DNA of 5,577 nucleotides from Verrucomicrobiota bacterium (GTDB lineage: Bacteria; Verrucomicrobiota; Verrucomicrobiia; Verrucomicrobiales; Verrucomicrobiaceae), in NCBI GenBank assembly GCA_023429545.1, contig JAEYUU010000279.1, forward strand, positions 1 through 5,577. The letters are read 5' to 3'. The notes below the pieces were generated by a model. It was not told the DNA's origin. It saw only the letters and a list, made by a program, of their open reading frames with translations, and made no database searches. The stretch's first letter is position 1. Each line of letters opens with the position of its first letter. A program made the position numbers and the translations under genes. Below, piece after piece: positions 1 through 5,577 of the stretch.

Positions 1-204
1 ATGCAGCGCATCGCTGAGAATGGCAATGCTGTTCGTCCAGAGCCCTCCCGCGATCTCGATGACGGTGAAGGCGAGATTCAGCAGAAACGCGACCAGCAGA
101 TTACCGCCAGCGGCATGGGCGTGGACATGAGCATGATTGTGCGTCTGTGGATGCTCATGTACGTGAACATGAGAGTGCGCCTGCGTTTCTGGTTCCTTGC
201 TCAT
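1..204 (-). CDS. Cation diffusion facilitator (CDF) family metal transporter, N-terminal part
   Basis: Reading leftward, an ATG at 204 opens a frame that runs off the window edge after 68 codons; CDF proteins are usually about 300 residues, so roughly three quarters is missing. Residues 10-30 carry ten histidines, mostly in H-x-H spacing, which is typical of the cytosolic metal-binding leader of zinc/cobalt/cadmium-exporting CDF proteins. Residues 35-53 form the first membrane helix, with the sequence NLAFTVIEIAGG. The segment NSIAILSDALH then matches the start of helix 2, and the final His fits the first residue of the family's HxxxD metal site. The inferred role is proton-coupled efflux of Zn(II) or a similar divalent cation across the inner membrane. 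An in-frame upstream ATG at 282 would add 26 residues, but the 204 start begins with a typical MSKEPE leader and has a weak GAAG about 8 bases before it. The family call is secure; the metal is not. Confidence 0.88.
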   Translation of the reverse strand, partial: MSKEPETQAHSHVHVHEHPQTHNHAHVHAHAAGGNLLVAFLLNLAFTVIEIAGGLWTNSIAILSDALH

Positions 205-503
205 GAGCGCTTCAGAAGGAATGCTGTGGCATGTTACGCCATGGTGATGCCGGTTGGAAGCGATGAATGAATCACCAGGCATGCACTACGACACTCCAGG
301 AAACGATTCGGGAGACGTTTCGTGGACACAGGGCACATCGCCACGGCAAATGCCTCCGCAGCGAACCACCCTGCGTCGAGCGCTTTGGTACCCATGCAAG
401 CCACCACCTTGAGAGTGCGACGGATCATGCCACGGAACTCTGCCTTGTACCGCAACATGGCCAGAGCCCGCTGTGGCGCTGTCATCGTCGTGCGATGCTC
501 TGC
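205..503. other. Gap between the CDF and DUF5069 genes, no convincing gene
   Basis: This stretch of about 300 bases should contain the promoter of the leftward CDF gene. The only open frame of note is on the minus strand (485 down to 234, 83 codons, starting MTAPQRALAM). It is co-oriented with both neighbours and would end 29 bases before the CDF start. Its product resembles no family I know, its third-position composition is not clearly gene-like, and it has no good ribosome binding site, so I do not call it a gene. No tRNA-like fold, obvious terminator, metal-regulator operator or good sigma-70 promoter was found by eye. Confidence 0.5.
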
Positions 504-1037
504 CTACTCCCACTTCCCACTCTTTACGAAGCGGAGCACGCGATCCTTGTCACCGCGCGCGGCCCAGACCACGCGCAGGAAGTCGGCGGGATGGATCTTG
601 TGTTGCTCAAGGAAGGCCCGATCACCGCCGCAGCCGTACATGGTGTCATCGTCCATCTCGCCGCGCAGCTTGGCCTCGGCCTTGGCGATGAGGCGTGGCA
701 GCCAGGGGATGCCATCCATCTCCGCGGGTTTGGCAGGAAGATCGCTCATGGGCACAATCTTGCCGCTGGGCATGCCCTTCTGCTCGGTGAGGAAATAGTC
801 ACGGCGCACCGCGGCCACCAGCAGCGCGGTTTCGGGCGTGGGCTCATCCCCTTCCGCGCCGCAGCAGTCCTCCACAAAATCGAAAATCTCACGAGGCTTC
901 GCGCCGATGGAATTGAGATACGCAATGTCCTCTTCATCGAACCAGGCGGCGTAGTCCTTGTTGCCGTCTTCAAATTCATCACAGCAGCTCACGAAAAGTT
1001 CGCCGAACTGCGAGGCCCAGTGGAAGGAGTTGAACAT
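504..1037 (-). CDS. DUF5069 domain-containing protein
   Basis: The 177-residue protein starting MFNSFHWASQ is acidic and looks cytosolic, with no signal peptide or membrane helix. The C-terminal half (about 99-172) fits DUF5069: a PAKPAEMDGIPWLPR segment like the family's 'PRSP..LGG...LPR' start, then the conserved IAKAEAKLRGEM helix, YGCGGDRAFL, and a closing helix pair ending in DRVLRFVKSGK. Its biochemical role is unknown; the family is common in Planctomycetes and Verrucomicrobia. Residues 11-55 resemble a second, degenerate copy of the same fold (see findings). Four cysteines lie in CC pairs (18-19 and 58-59). The frame stays open to an upstream ATG at 1091, which would add 18 residues (IFIAHHPQSHLFL); I prefer 1037 because that extension looks like translated leader. 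Neither start has a Shine-Dalgarno sequence. It is divergent from the glycosyltransferase gene. Confidence 0.82.
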   Translation of the reverse strand: MFNSFHWASQFGELFVSCCDEFEDGNKDYAAWFDEEDIAYLNSIGAKPREIFDFVEDCCGAEGDEPTPETALLVAAVRRDYFLTEQKGMPSGKIVPMSDLPAKPAEMDGIPWLPRLIAKAEAKLRGEMDDDTMYGCGGDRAFLEQHKIHPADFLRVVWAARGDKDRVLRFVKSGKWE

Positions 1038-1170
1038 GAGAAAAAGGTGGGATTGGGGGTGATGCGCTATGAAAATGCCTACGCGCCGCATGGAGAATGT
1101 GGTTGCGTGGGGCGTGGAAAACGCATGATAGGGACATCCGCCCGAGCGTCAAACGACCATCTTTCCCTCC
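1038..1170. promoter_or_regulatory. Divergent intergenic region, DUF5069 gene and membrane glycosyltransferase
   Basis: Two genes start outward from this stretch of about 130 bases, so promoters for both are expected here. The only rightward candidate I can point to is TTGCGT at 1103-1108 with CATGAT at 1124-1129, a 15-base spacing; the match to sigma-70 boxes is poor. No ribosome binding site precedes the ATG at 1171: the preceding bases are CTTTCCCTCC, rich in pyrimidine. If the DUF5069 gene really begins at 1091, the region shrinks to 79 bases. Confidence 0.35.
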
Positions 1171-3141
1171 ATGACCGGTTCCCCATCATCGCCTGCCCCT
1201 GCACGCCTCTGGCAGCGCCTGCGCGGACGATTCGGTACGTCTGGACTCGCGCTTCTGGGAGCGATGCTGGTGCTGCTGATTGGTGGCGCAATCTATGCGG
1301 TGGAGGGTGAGAAGCCCTGGGGGCGCACCGTGCAGCGGCGTCTGGCGAAGCAGGAGAAACTGCAACCGAAGGAGTATGCCGTGATCGGATTGTGGTGGGC
1401 CTCGGTGGTAAATGCGGGCGTGCTCGCGCTGCTGCTTGGCACCGCCGGGAAGTGGATGCCCCGGACCACATTACAACGTGAACCGGGGGAAGGTGATGAA
1501 GACTTTCCCGCCAGGGCAACTTCACCGTCTCAACCATCCGCGGAGGAATCCGCCGCACTCACTCCGGACTTTTTGCGTGGCAGGCTGCGGATGGTCACCT
1601 TCATCCTCCTGGGAGCCGCGCTGGCGGTTGGCGCGTGGGAGCGCTGGCCGAAGTTGCATCACAGCCTGTGGAATGATGAAGAGTACGCCGTGCGAAGGTT
1701 CGCGCATGGCGCATGGGAGCAGGCGAAGGATGGCACGTGGAAGTTTGAGCCGGTCACCTGGGTGGACACGCTCTTTGAGAGTCGCAACGGGAACAATCAC
1801 GTGATGAACTCGCTCACCATGCGGTTGAGCCTGGACGCCTGGCGCGCCATCACGGGGGCGCCTCGCGAGGCCTTCGCGGAGTATGCGGTGCGTCTCTCCT
1901 CTTACATCGCCGCGCTCGTCACGCTCTTCATGATTTTCCTTCTGGGGAAGGAACTCGGCTCCTCGCTCTCGGGGCTGGCCGGCACATGGCTGCTGGCTCT
2001 GCATCCCTGGCATGTGCGCTACTCCGCGGAGGCGCGCGGGTACTCCATGATGCTGTGCTTCCTGTGCCTGAGCCTTTATGGGTTGCTCCTGGCACTACGG
2101 ACGAACAAACTGCGCTGGTGGTTGCTCTTTGGACTCGGTGAGGCGGTGTACCTGCTGAGCTTCCCCGGCTCACTCATGATTGCGGCGACGGTGAATCTCA
2201 TCGCGCTGATCGAGCTCGTGCGTCAGCGGGGTTGGCCGAAGCTGGGCACGCTCATCGCCATGAATCTCCTTGGCGCGATCGTGGTGCTGCAACTGATGCT
2301 GCCGAACATCCCGCAAATGCTGATCTTCCTGAAGGAACCGCAGCCGAACTACGTGACGGACGTATGGCAGTGGTACCGCGATCTGGGCTCGGTGCTGGTC
2401 ACCGGTTGGCCGTATGAGAACTTCTTCCCGGACACTCATCATGGCACGGACTGGTTGCACGAGGGGCAGCACTTCTTCTTCTCCTCCAGTCTGACGCCCG
2501 TGGCGCTGCTGCTGCTCGCAGGGGCGGCATTGGTGGTGGCGTTCATGAAGAGCGCCGCCACTCGCCTTGTGATCATCGCGCCGGTGGTCGCTGCAGCAAT
2601 CACGTGTGCCGTGAACGTGCACCCCGGCGCTCCGATGACGGTGTGGTACCTCATCTTCCTCCTGATTCCCGGGGTACTCGCCTTGCCCATGCTCATCGAG
2701 CAGGTGGCTGGCACGGTGAGGTGGAGATGGACGGGCACCCTGCTGGTGTCCTGGATGGTGCTGCGCTACGGCACGGCCACTTCCCATGCCCGCGCCACAG
2801 TGCGCGAGGTGGATCGCCAGCCCGTGCGCCAGACGGTGGGATTGATTCGCACGCGATCGCCGGATGCCGTGACAGCCACCTTTGGCGTGAGCGATCGCCA
2901 GAGCGCCATCTATGATCCGCGCGTGCACATTCTCGGCAACAGTGCGGAGCTCGATCAAGTCATCGCGGACAGCCGTGCCGCCGGAAAACCGTTGTACGTC
3001 TTCTACTGCAGTGACCAGCACAGCAAACCCCGCCTGCCGGAGGTGTATGCGCGCGTGGTGGACTCTGGCGAGTTCGAGCGTGTGGGTGTGCTCCCAGGAT
3101 CCGAGGAGCTCTTCAGCTATCGGGTGTACCGGCTGAAATGA
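1171..3141 (+). CDS. Polytopic membrane glycosyltransferase, GT-C fold (GT39/ArnT-like)
   Basis: This 656-residue inner-membrane protein has about 13 hydrophobic segments between residues 24 and 532 and a soluble tail from about 535. GT-C enzymes move a sugar from a polyprenyl-phosphate carrier to a lipid, glycan or protein on the outer face of the membrane. Supporting motifs are LWNDEEYAVRRF (167-178), where the first loop after a membrane helix carries the acidic pair expected of the catalytic site; NGNNHVMNSL (206-215), matching the usual 'N.H.L' loop motif; and HPWHVRYSAEARGYS (278-292), a close match to the family's 'P....YSQEARMY' signature. The first 135 residues, with two helices (24-44, 71-91) and a polar linker, precede what looks like the normal first helix (140-157). 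The acceptor and donor cannot be read from the sequence. No partner glycan genes are visible nearby. ATG 1171 is the first start in frame and lacks a ribosome binding site. Confidence 0.85.
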   Translation: MTGSPSSPAPARLWQRLRGRFGTSGLALLGAMLVLLIGGAIYAVEGEKPWGRTVQRRLAKQEKLQPKEYAVIGLWWASVVNAGVLALLLGTAGKWMPRTTLQREPGEGDEDFPARATSPSQPSAEESAALTPDFLRGRLRMVTFILLGAALAVGAWERWPKLHHSLWNDEEYAVRRFAHGAWEQAKDGTWKFEPVTWVDTLFESRNGNNHVMNSLTMRLSLDAWRAITGAPREAFAEYAVRLSSYIAALVTLFMIFLLGKELGSSLSGLAGTWLLALHPWHVRYSAEARGYSMMLCFLCLSLYGLLLALRTNKLRWWLLFGLGEAVYLLSFPGSLMIAATVNLIALIELVRQRGWPKLGTLIAMNLLGAIVVLQLMLPNIPQMLIFLKEPQPNYVTDVWQWYRDLGSVLVTGWPYENFFPDTHHGTDWLHEGQHFFFSSSLTPVALLLLAGAALVVAFMKSAATRLVIIAPVVAAAITCAVNVHPGAPMTVWYLIFLLIPGVLALPMLIEQVAGTVRWRWTGTLLVSWMVLRYGTATSHARATVREVDRQPVRQTVGLIRTRSPDAVTATFGVSDRQSAIYDPRVHILGNSAELDQVIADSRAAGKPLYVFYCSDQHSKPRLPEVYARVVDSGEFERVGVLPGSEELFSYRVYRLK

Positions 3142-3150
3142 CTGGTGGTC

Positions 3151-3744
3151 TCAGGAACCCGGGCTTTGCTCAGGCTTGCCCTTCCCCGGGTACTGCTCTG
3201 GCTTTACCCCCAGTTCCTTGAGAAAGGCATCGCGCATTTCCAGAGGCTCACGGATGCCCGTGACATGGAAAAAGTCTGCCACGCCCATGGAGGTCGGGGA
3301 ACCACTCATGTAGTGGAGTTCAGGAGAACCCAGAGGCCAGCTCGGTATACCAACCACCTTTCTGGTAAAGAACCCAGACAGCACGACCTCCCCTTCACCC
3401 GGAATACTGAAGGGCACGGCGTACTCCAGGTAGACAGAAAGGGGACCTTCAACGGCTCTTCCATTGATTGCCGTAACTTTGTAAAGGGAGCGCTCGCGGC
3501 GTATGCGCCCCGTCTCAGGACTCGCCTTGATCACAGCGTACTCCCCCAAGTTGAACTTGGTGGGGGCAGATGGCCAGATCAGCCGGGACTCTACGGAGGC
3601 CTCCGAGTATGCATCCGCGACCGGATCCTTTCTCCCTGTCCCCTGTTTCGTGAAATCGGTGATGCTTGTGCCAAGCATGGACACCAACACGGCCAGCGCA
3701 CCCAGAAGCGCACCGACCGTTAACAATGTGATTGTTCTTACCAT
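3151..3744 (-). CDS. Hypothetical membrane-anchored protein
   Basis: I do not recognise this 197-residue protein. Residues 4-24 form one hydrophobic helix right after MVRT, which fits an uncleaved signal anchor or a signal peptide with no lipobox cysteine, so the rest probably faces the periplasm. The body (about 45-165) is rich in alternating hydrophobic residues with glycines and prolines and could be a small beta domain; it includes LSVYLEYAVPFSIPGEG and HYMSGSPTSMG. The tail carries two copies of KPEQ-x-PG (181-187, 190-196). The frame extends 50 codons upstream to an ATG at 3894, but that extension is polar, Arg-rich and unlike a gene start, so ATG 3744 is chosen. The longer plus-strand frame over the same bases gives an implausible His/Arg-rich product and is rejected. 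The gene converges on the glycosyltransferase gene with a 9-base gap. Confidence 0.7.
   Translation of the reverse strand: MVRTITLLTVGALLGALAVLVSMLGTSITDFTKQGTGRKDPVADAYSEASVESRLIWPSAPTKFNLGEYAVIKASPETGRIRRERSLYKVTAINGRAVEGPLSVYLEYAVPFSIPGEGEVVLSGFFTRKVVGIPSWPLGSPELHYMSGSPTSMGVADFFHVTGIREPLEMRDAFLKELGVKPEQYPGKGKPEQSPGS
3157..3191. repeat. Inverted repeat at the convergent gene ends
   Basis: ACCCGGG at 3157-3163 and its complement CCCGGGT at 3185-3191 flank a 21-base loop, inside the last codons of the minus-strand gene and just past the plus-strand stop at 3141. It is placed where a shared bidirectional terminator would be useful, but there is no T-run on either side. The repeat also partly reflects the repeated KPEQ-x-PG codons, so a terminator role is only a possibility. 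Confidence 0.3.
3543..3566. repeat. GC-rich inverted repeat inside the hypothetical gene
   Basis: CCCCCAAGTT at 3543-3552 is followed, after one base, by AACTTGG-T-GGGGG at 3554-3566: a 10-base arm whose partner matches throughout except for one inserted T. In RNA it would make a strong hairpin with a bulge and a very small loop. It lies mid-gene, encoding the APTKFNLGEY region of the minus-strand protein, with no T-run, so a terminator is unlikely. Confidence 0.5.
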
Positions 3745-3914
3745 CGTGGGTGGATCTGCCCGTTTCGTCCTTGGATGAGTGTGACAGGAATTGCGCGAAG
3801 GGGCAACGCTTGATGCTGCTTCCAGTCCCCAATCTCCACGGCCCACTCCCCCGCGCTGCAAGATTTGCTTCCCATTGAAAGATGTCGATTTCACAGGCGT
3901 AACTCTTTCCGCCC
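3745..3914. promoter_or_regulatory. Divergent intergenic region, hypothetical gene and IclR regulator
   Basis: This 170-base stretch must drive the minus-strand hypothetical gene and the plus-strand IclR gene. No strong sigma-70 promoter is visible on either strand. A TGAAA/TTTCA inverted repeat near its right end is listed separately. Neither start codon has a Shine-Dalgarno sequence: CTTTCCGCCC precedes the ATG at 3915, and ATCCACCCACG precedes the leftward ATG at 3744. Confidence 0.4.
3876..3893. promoter_or_regulatory. Candidate operator, TGAAA-N8-TTTCA inverted repeat
   Basis: TGAAA at 3876-3880 and TTTCA at 3889-3893 form a perfect 5-base inverted repeat with an 8-base spacer, ending 21 bases before the ATG of the IclR-family gene. 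IclR-family regulators commonly bind short palindromes at their own promoters, and TGAAA/TTTCA arms are like those of the KdgR box, though with a different spacing there. The arms are short, so chance occurrence is quite possible. Confidence 0.3.
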
Positions 3915-4823
3915 ATGAAAATCACCGCGACCCAGCGTGCCGGAGCCAATGGCCGGACAGCCTCCCGAACCTCCACCTCCAGCGGGGATGAGCCCGCTGG
4001 CAGCAATGGAAGCTCCAACGGGAATGGTCAGGGCCATGGCCATGGCGGCGCCGCTCTGGGGGAATCCGAGTCGTCCCAAGCCCCGGCGCTGCAGCGCGGG
4101 CTGGCTGTGCTGGAGTTTCTTGCGGGACGCGAGGAGGGCGCCACGCTCTCGGAGATCAGCGCAGCCTTGGGCCTCTCACCCGCATCGAGCTTCCGGCTGA
4201 CGGGGGTGCTGGAAGATTCCGGGTATGTGCTGCGGGAGGATGCCTCCCGGCGCTTCCGCCTCTCCCGCAAACTCCTTCGCCTCGGCCAGCCACAGCACGA
4301 GGGACGCAGCCTCGTGGAGTGCTGCCTGCCCGCCATGCGCGAGGTGCTGGCGCAGACGGGCGAGACCGTGCAGCTCTGCTGTCTGGCGGAGCATGAGTGC
4401 GTGATGATCGAGCAACTCGCGTCCACGCATCCCTTCAAATACATCGTGGATCTGGGCTCGCGTCCGCCCATTCACTGCTGCGCCCCAGGAAAGGCGATGC
4501 TGGCGTATCTCCCTGAAGCCGCACTGAATGCCACGCTGGAGACCCTCACCTTCGCGGCGCACACCACTCGCACGCTTGCCAGTGCGGAGGCGCTGGTGGG
4601 ATCCTTCGGGAAAATCCGCGAGCGTGGCTTTGCGGTGGATCAGGGTGAGCACTTCGAGGGGATCCATTGTGTGGCCGCGCCGCTGCTGGATCGGCACGGC
4701 CATCCTGTCGCCGCCATCACCATCGCCGGTCCCTCCAGCCGCATCCAGGCCCGCCGTTTCGCGGAGTATGGTCGTATCATGAAGCAGGCCGCTGCCCAGG
4801 CGGCGTTGCGTTACCTTGGTTGA
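3915..4823 (+). CDS. IclR family transcriptional regulator
   Basis: The 302-residue protein has the full IclR layout. Residues 58-122 form the N-terminal winged helix-turn-helix: ALQRGLAVLEFLAG, then ATLSEISAALGLSPASSFRLTGVLEDSGYV with the recognition helix near 88-100, and a wing at RRFRLSRKLLRLG. Residues 138-300 form the GAF-like effector-binding domain, with QLCCLAEHECVMIEQL, the signature PPIHCCAPGKAMLAYLP (184-200), and RERGFAVDQGEHFEGIHCVA followed by APLLDRHGHPVAAITIAGP. Such proteins bind DNA as dimers or tetramers and usually respond to a small catabolic metabolite; the ligand is not predictable here. The first 55 or so residues are a polar, low-complexity leader rich in Ser, Gly and Asn with an HGHGG patch, unusual in length for the family. 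ATG 3915 is the only ATG before the DNA-binding domain in this frame. The protein may repress its own gene and the PSD1 gene that follows. Confidence 0.93.
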   Translation: MKITATQRAGANGRTASRTSTSSGDEPAGSNGSSNGNGQGHGHGGAALGESESSQAPALQRGLAVLEFLAGREEGATLSEISAALGLSPASSFRLTGVLEDSGYVLREDASRRFRLSRKLLRLGQPQHEGRSLVECCLPAMREVLAQTGETVQLCCLAEHECVMIEQLASTHPFKYIVDLGSRPPIHCCAPGKAMLAYLPEAALNATLETLTFAAHTTRTLASAEALVGSFGKIRERGFAVDQGEHFEGIHCVAAPLLDRHGHPVAAITIAGPSSRIQARRFAEYGRIMKQAAAQAALRYLG

Positions 4824-4877
4824 TTTCCGGGAACGAGAAGTCCGCACGCTCACGCTCCAGCCCATGTTTCGTTTCTC

Positions 4878-5577
4878 ATGCGCCTCCCCCCTCTCCTCCT
4901 TCCAGCGCCATCCCATCGCACGCGCATGAGTCTTGTTCTTGCTCTCGCAGGATTCACTCTGGCCGCCTCCACGCCCGCTCCGGGTGCCGCTGCTGCAGTG
5001 AAGCCCACTACCGCGCAGATCGAGTTCTTCGAGTCGAAAATCCGTCCTGTGCTCGTGACGGAATGCTATGACTGCCACGGAGCGAAGAAGGAAAAGGGCG
5101 GCCTGCGCCTGGACTCGCGGGATGCCATGCTGGCGGGTGGCGATAGCGGCCCGCTCTTTGTGCCCGGAAATCCGGAGAAGAGCCTGCTCATCCAGTCCCT
5201 GGCCCACGCCACGCCGGAAACAGAACTGCACATGCCGAAGGACGGCGCGAAGCTGGAGGAAGCACGCATTGCCGACTTCAAAAAATGGATTCTAGAAGGC
5301 GCACCGGATCCACGCGACAAGCCCGAGCCCGTGCTGAGTCCGGAGCAATCCTGGGAGCAGACCCTGGCGACGCGGAAGCAGTGGTGGAGCTTCCAGCCGG
5401 TGAAGGCCACGGAGGCTCCCACGGTAAAGAACGCCGCATGGTCCCAGCATCCCGTGGATCGTTTCCTTCTCGCGAAGCAGGAGGCGCAGGCATTGGAGCC
5501 CGCCGCGCCTGCGGATCCAACCACCTTGATCCGTCGTGTGACTTACGTCCTCACGGGGCTGCCGCCCACACCCGAAG
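4878..5577 (+). CDS. PSD1-type Planctomycete cytochrome c / DUF1549 protein, N-terminal part
   Basis: The frame opens at ATG 4878 and runs off the right edge after 233 codons; family members are usually about 700-1100 residues. A secretion signal is visible: an Arg-rich start (MRLPPLLLPAPSHRTR), the hydrophobic stretch SLVLALAGFTLAA, then an Ala/Pro-rich cleavage region. Residues 48-115 form the PSCyt1 domain, with heme attachment motif CYDCH (63-67), GGLRLDSRDAMLAGG and VPGNPEKSLLIQSL; Met119 in HMPKDG is a likely second heme ligand. From His191, HPVDRFLLAK and LIRRVTYVLTGLPPTPE mark the start of PSCyt2/DUF1549. The alternative ATG 4926 would lose the basic n-region, so 4878 is preferred; neither has a Shine-Dalgarno sequence. 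The role is inferred as periplasmic electron transfer or oxidation, often near polysaccharide-degrading genes in this phylum. It follows the IclR gene by 54 bases on the same strand. Confidence 0.92.
   Translation, partial: MRLPPLLLPAPSHRTRMSLVLALAGFTLAASTPAPGAAAAVKPTTAQIEFFESKIRPVLVTECYDCHGAKKEKGGLRLDSRDAMLAGGDSGPLFVPGNPEKSLLIQSLAHATPETELHMPKDGAKLEEARIADFKKWILEGAPDPRDKPEPVLSPEQSWEQTLATRKQWWSFQPVKATEAPTVKNAAWSQHPVDRFLLAKQEAQALEPAAPADPTTLIRRVTYVLTGLPPTPE

Noticed and set aside
120..180. Repeated CAT/CAC-like pattern resembling a short tandem repeat
   Set aside because: Spacing is irregular and fully explained by alternating His codons in the CDF leader.
1..270. Plus-strand open frame of 89 codons at the left edge
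   Set aside because: The opposite strand encodes an unmistakable CDF N-terminus; the Met/Val/Arg-rich plus-strand product is the antisense of its His codons.
1103..1129. Possible sigma-70 promoter before the glycosyltransferase
   Set aside because: Only 3 of 6 and 4 of 6 bases match, with 15-base spacing, so it is not listed as a separate feature.
267..1310. Long plus-strand open frame of 347 codons
   Set aside because: It runs antisense to the DUF5069 gene and into the start of the glycosyltransferase gene in another frame. The product is His/Arg-rich with no domain, whereas the minus strand gives clear DUF5069 motifs.
2170..3021. Minus-strand open frame of 283 codons
   Set aside because: It is antisense to the membrane glycosyltransferase gene and gives an Arg/His/Gln-rich product typical of a shadow frame in high-GC DNA.
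3145..3723. Plus-strand open frame of 192 codons after the glycosyltransferase
   Set aside because: Its product is polar, His/Arg-rich and lacks structure. The minus-strand frame has a proper membrane helix and a balanced composition.
4176..5231. Long minus-strand open frame of 351 codons
   Set aside because: It lies opposite the IclR gene and the heme-binding PSD1 region, both of which have clear family motifs on the plus strand. Its product is low-complexity and Arg/Gly/His-rich.

Overview
The window looks like a chromosomal segment of a high-GC member of the Planctomycetes/Verrucomicrobia group, most likely Verrucomicrobia. This rests on three things: the start of a Planctomycete-type cytochrome c (PSCyt1/PSCyt2, 'PSD1') protein, a DUF5069 protein, and the near absence of Shine-Dalgarno sequences before the gene starts. 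The assignment is inferred from protein families, not from a phylogenetic marker.

Layout, left to right. Positions 1-204 (minus) hold the N-terminus of a cation diffusion facilitator (CDF) metal exporter with a strongly His-rich leader; the rest lies off the left edge. Positions 205-503 hold no convincing gene. Positions 504-1037 (minus) encode a DUF5069 protein. A short divergent intergenic region separates it from a large polytopic membrane protein (1171-3141, plus) with the hallmarks of GT-C/GT39-like glycosyltransferases. Its end meets, with a 9-bp gap, the end of a convergent gene (3151-3744, minus) for an unrecognised single-pass, periplasm-facing protein. A second divergent intergenic region (3745-3914) leads into an IclR-family regulator (3915-4823, plus). 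This is followed after 54 bp by a secreted PSD1-type cytochrome c protein (4878 to the right edge, plus), cut after the start of its DUF1549 domain.

Functionally these are mostly independent units. The one pairing that suggests a shared job is the IclR regulator with the co-oriented PSD1 gene. IclR proteins usually control catabolism of sugars, uronates or aromatics, and PSD1 genes in this phylum often sit in polysaccharide or sugar degradation loci, so local control of a catabolic locus continuing to the right is plausible but not shown. No RNA genes, insertion sequences, CRISPR arrays or phage genes were seen. I found no clearly new multi-gene system. The best leads are a TGAAA-N8-TTTCA inverted repeat just before the IclR gene, an apparent internal duplication in the DUF5069 protein, and an extra two-helix N-terminal extension on the glycosyltransferase.
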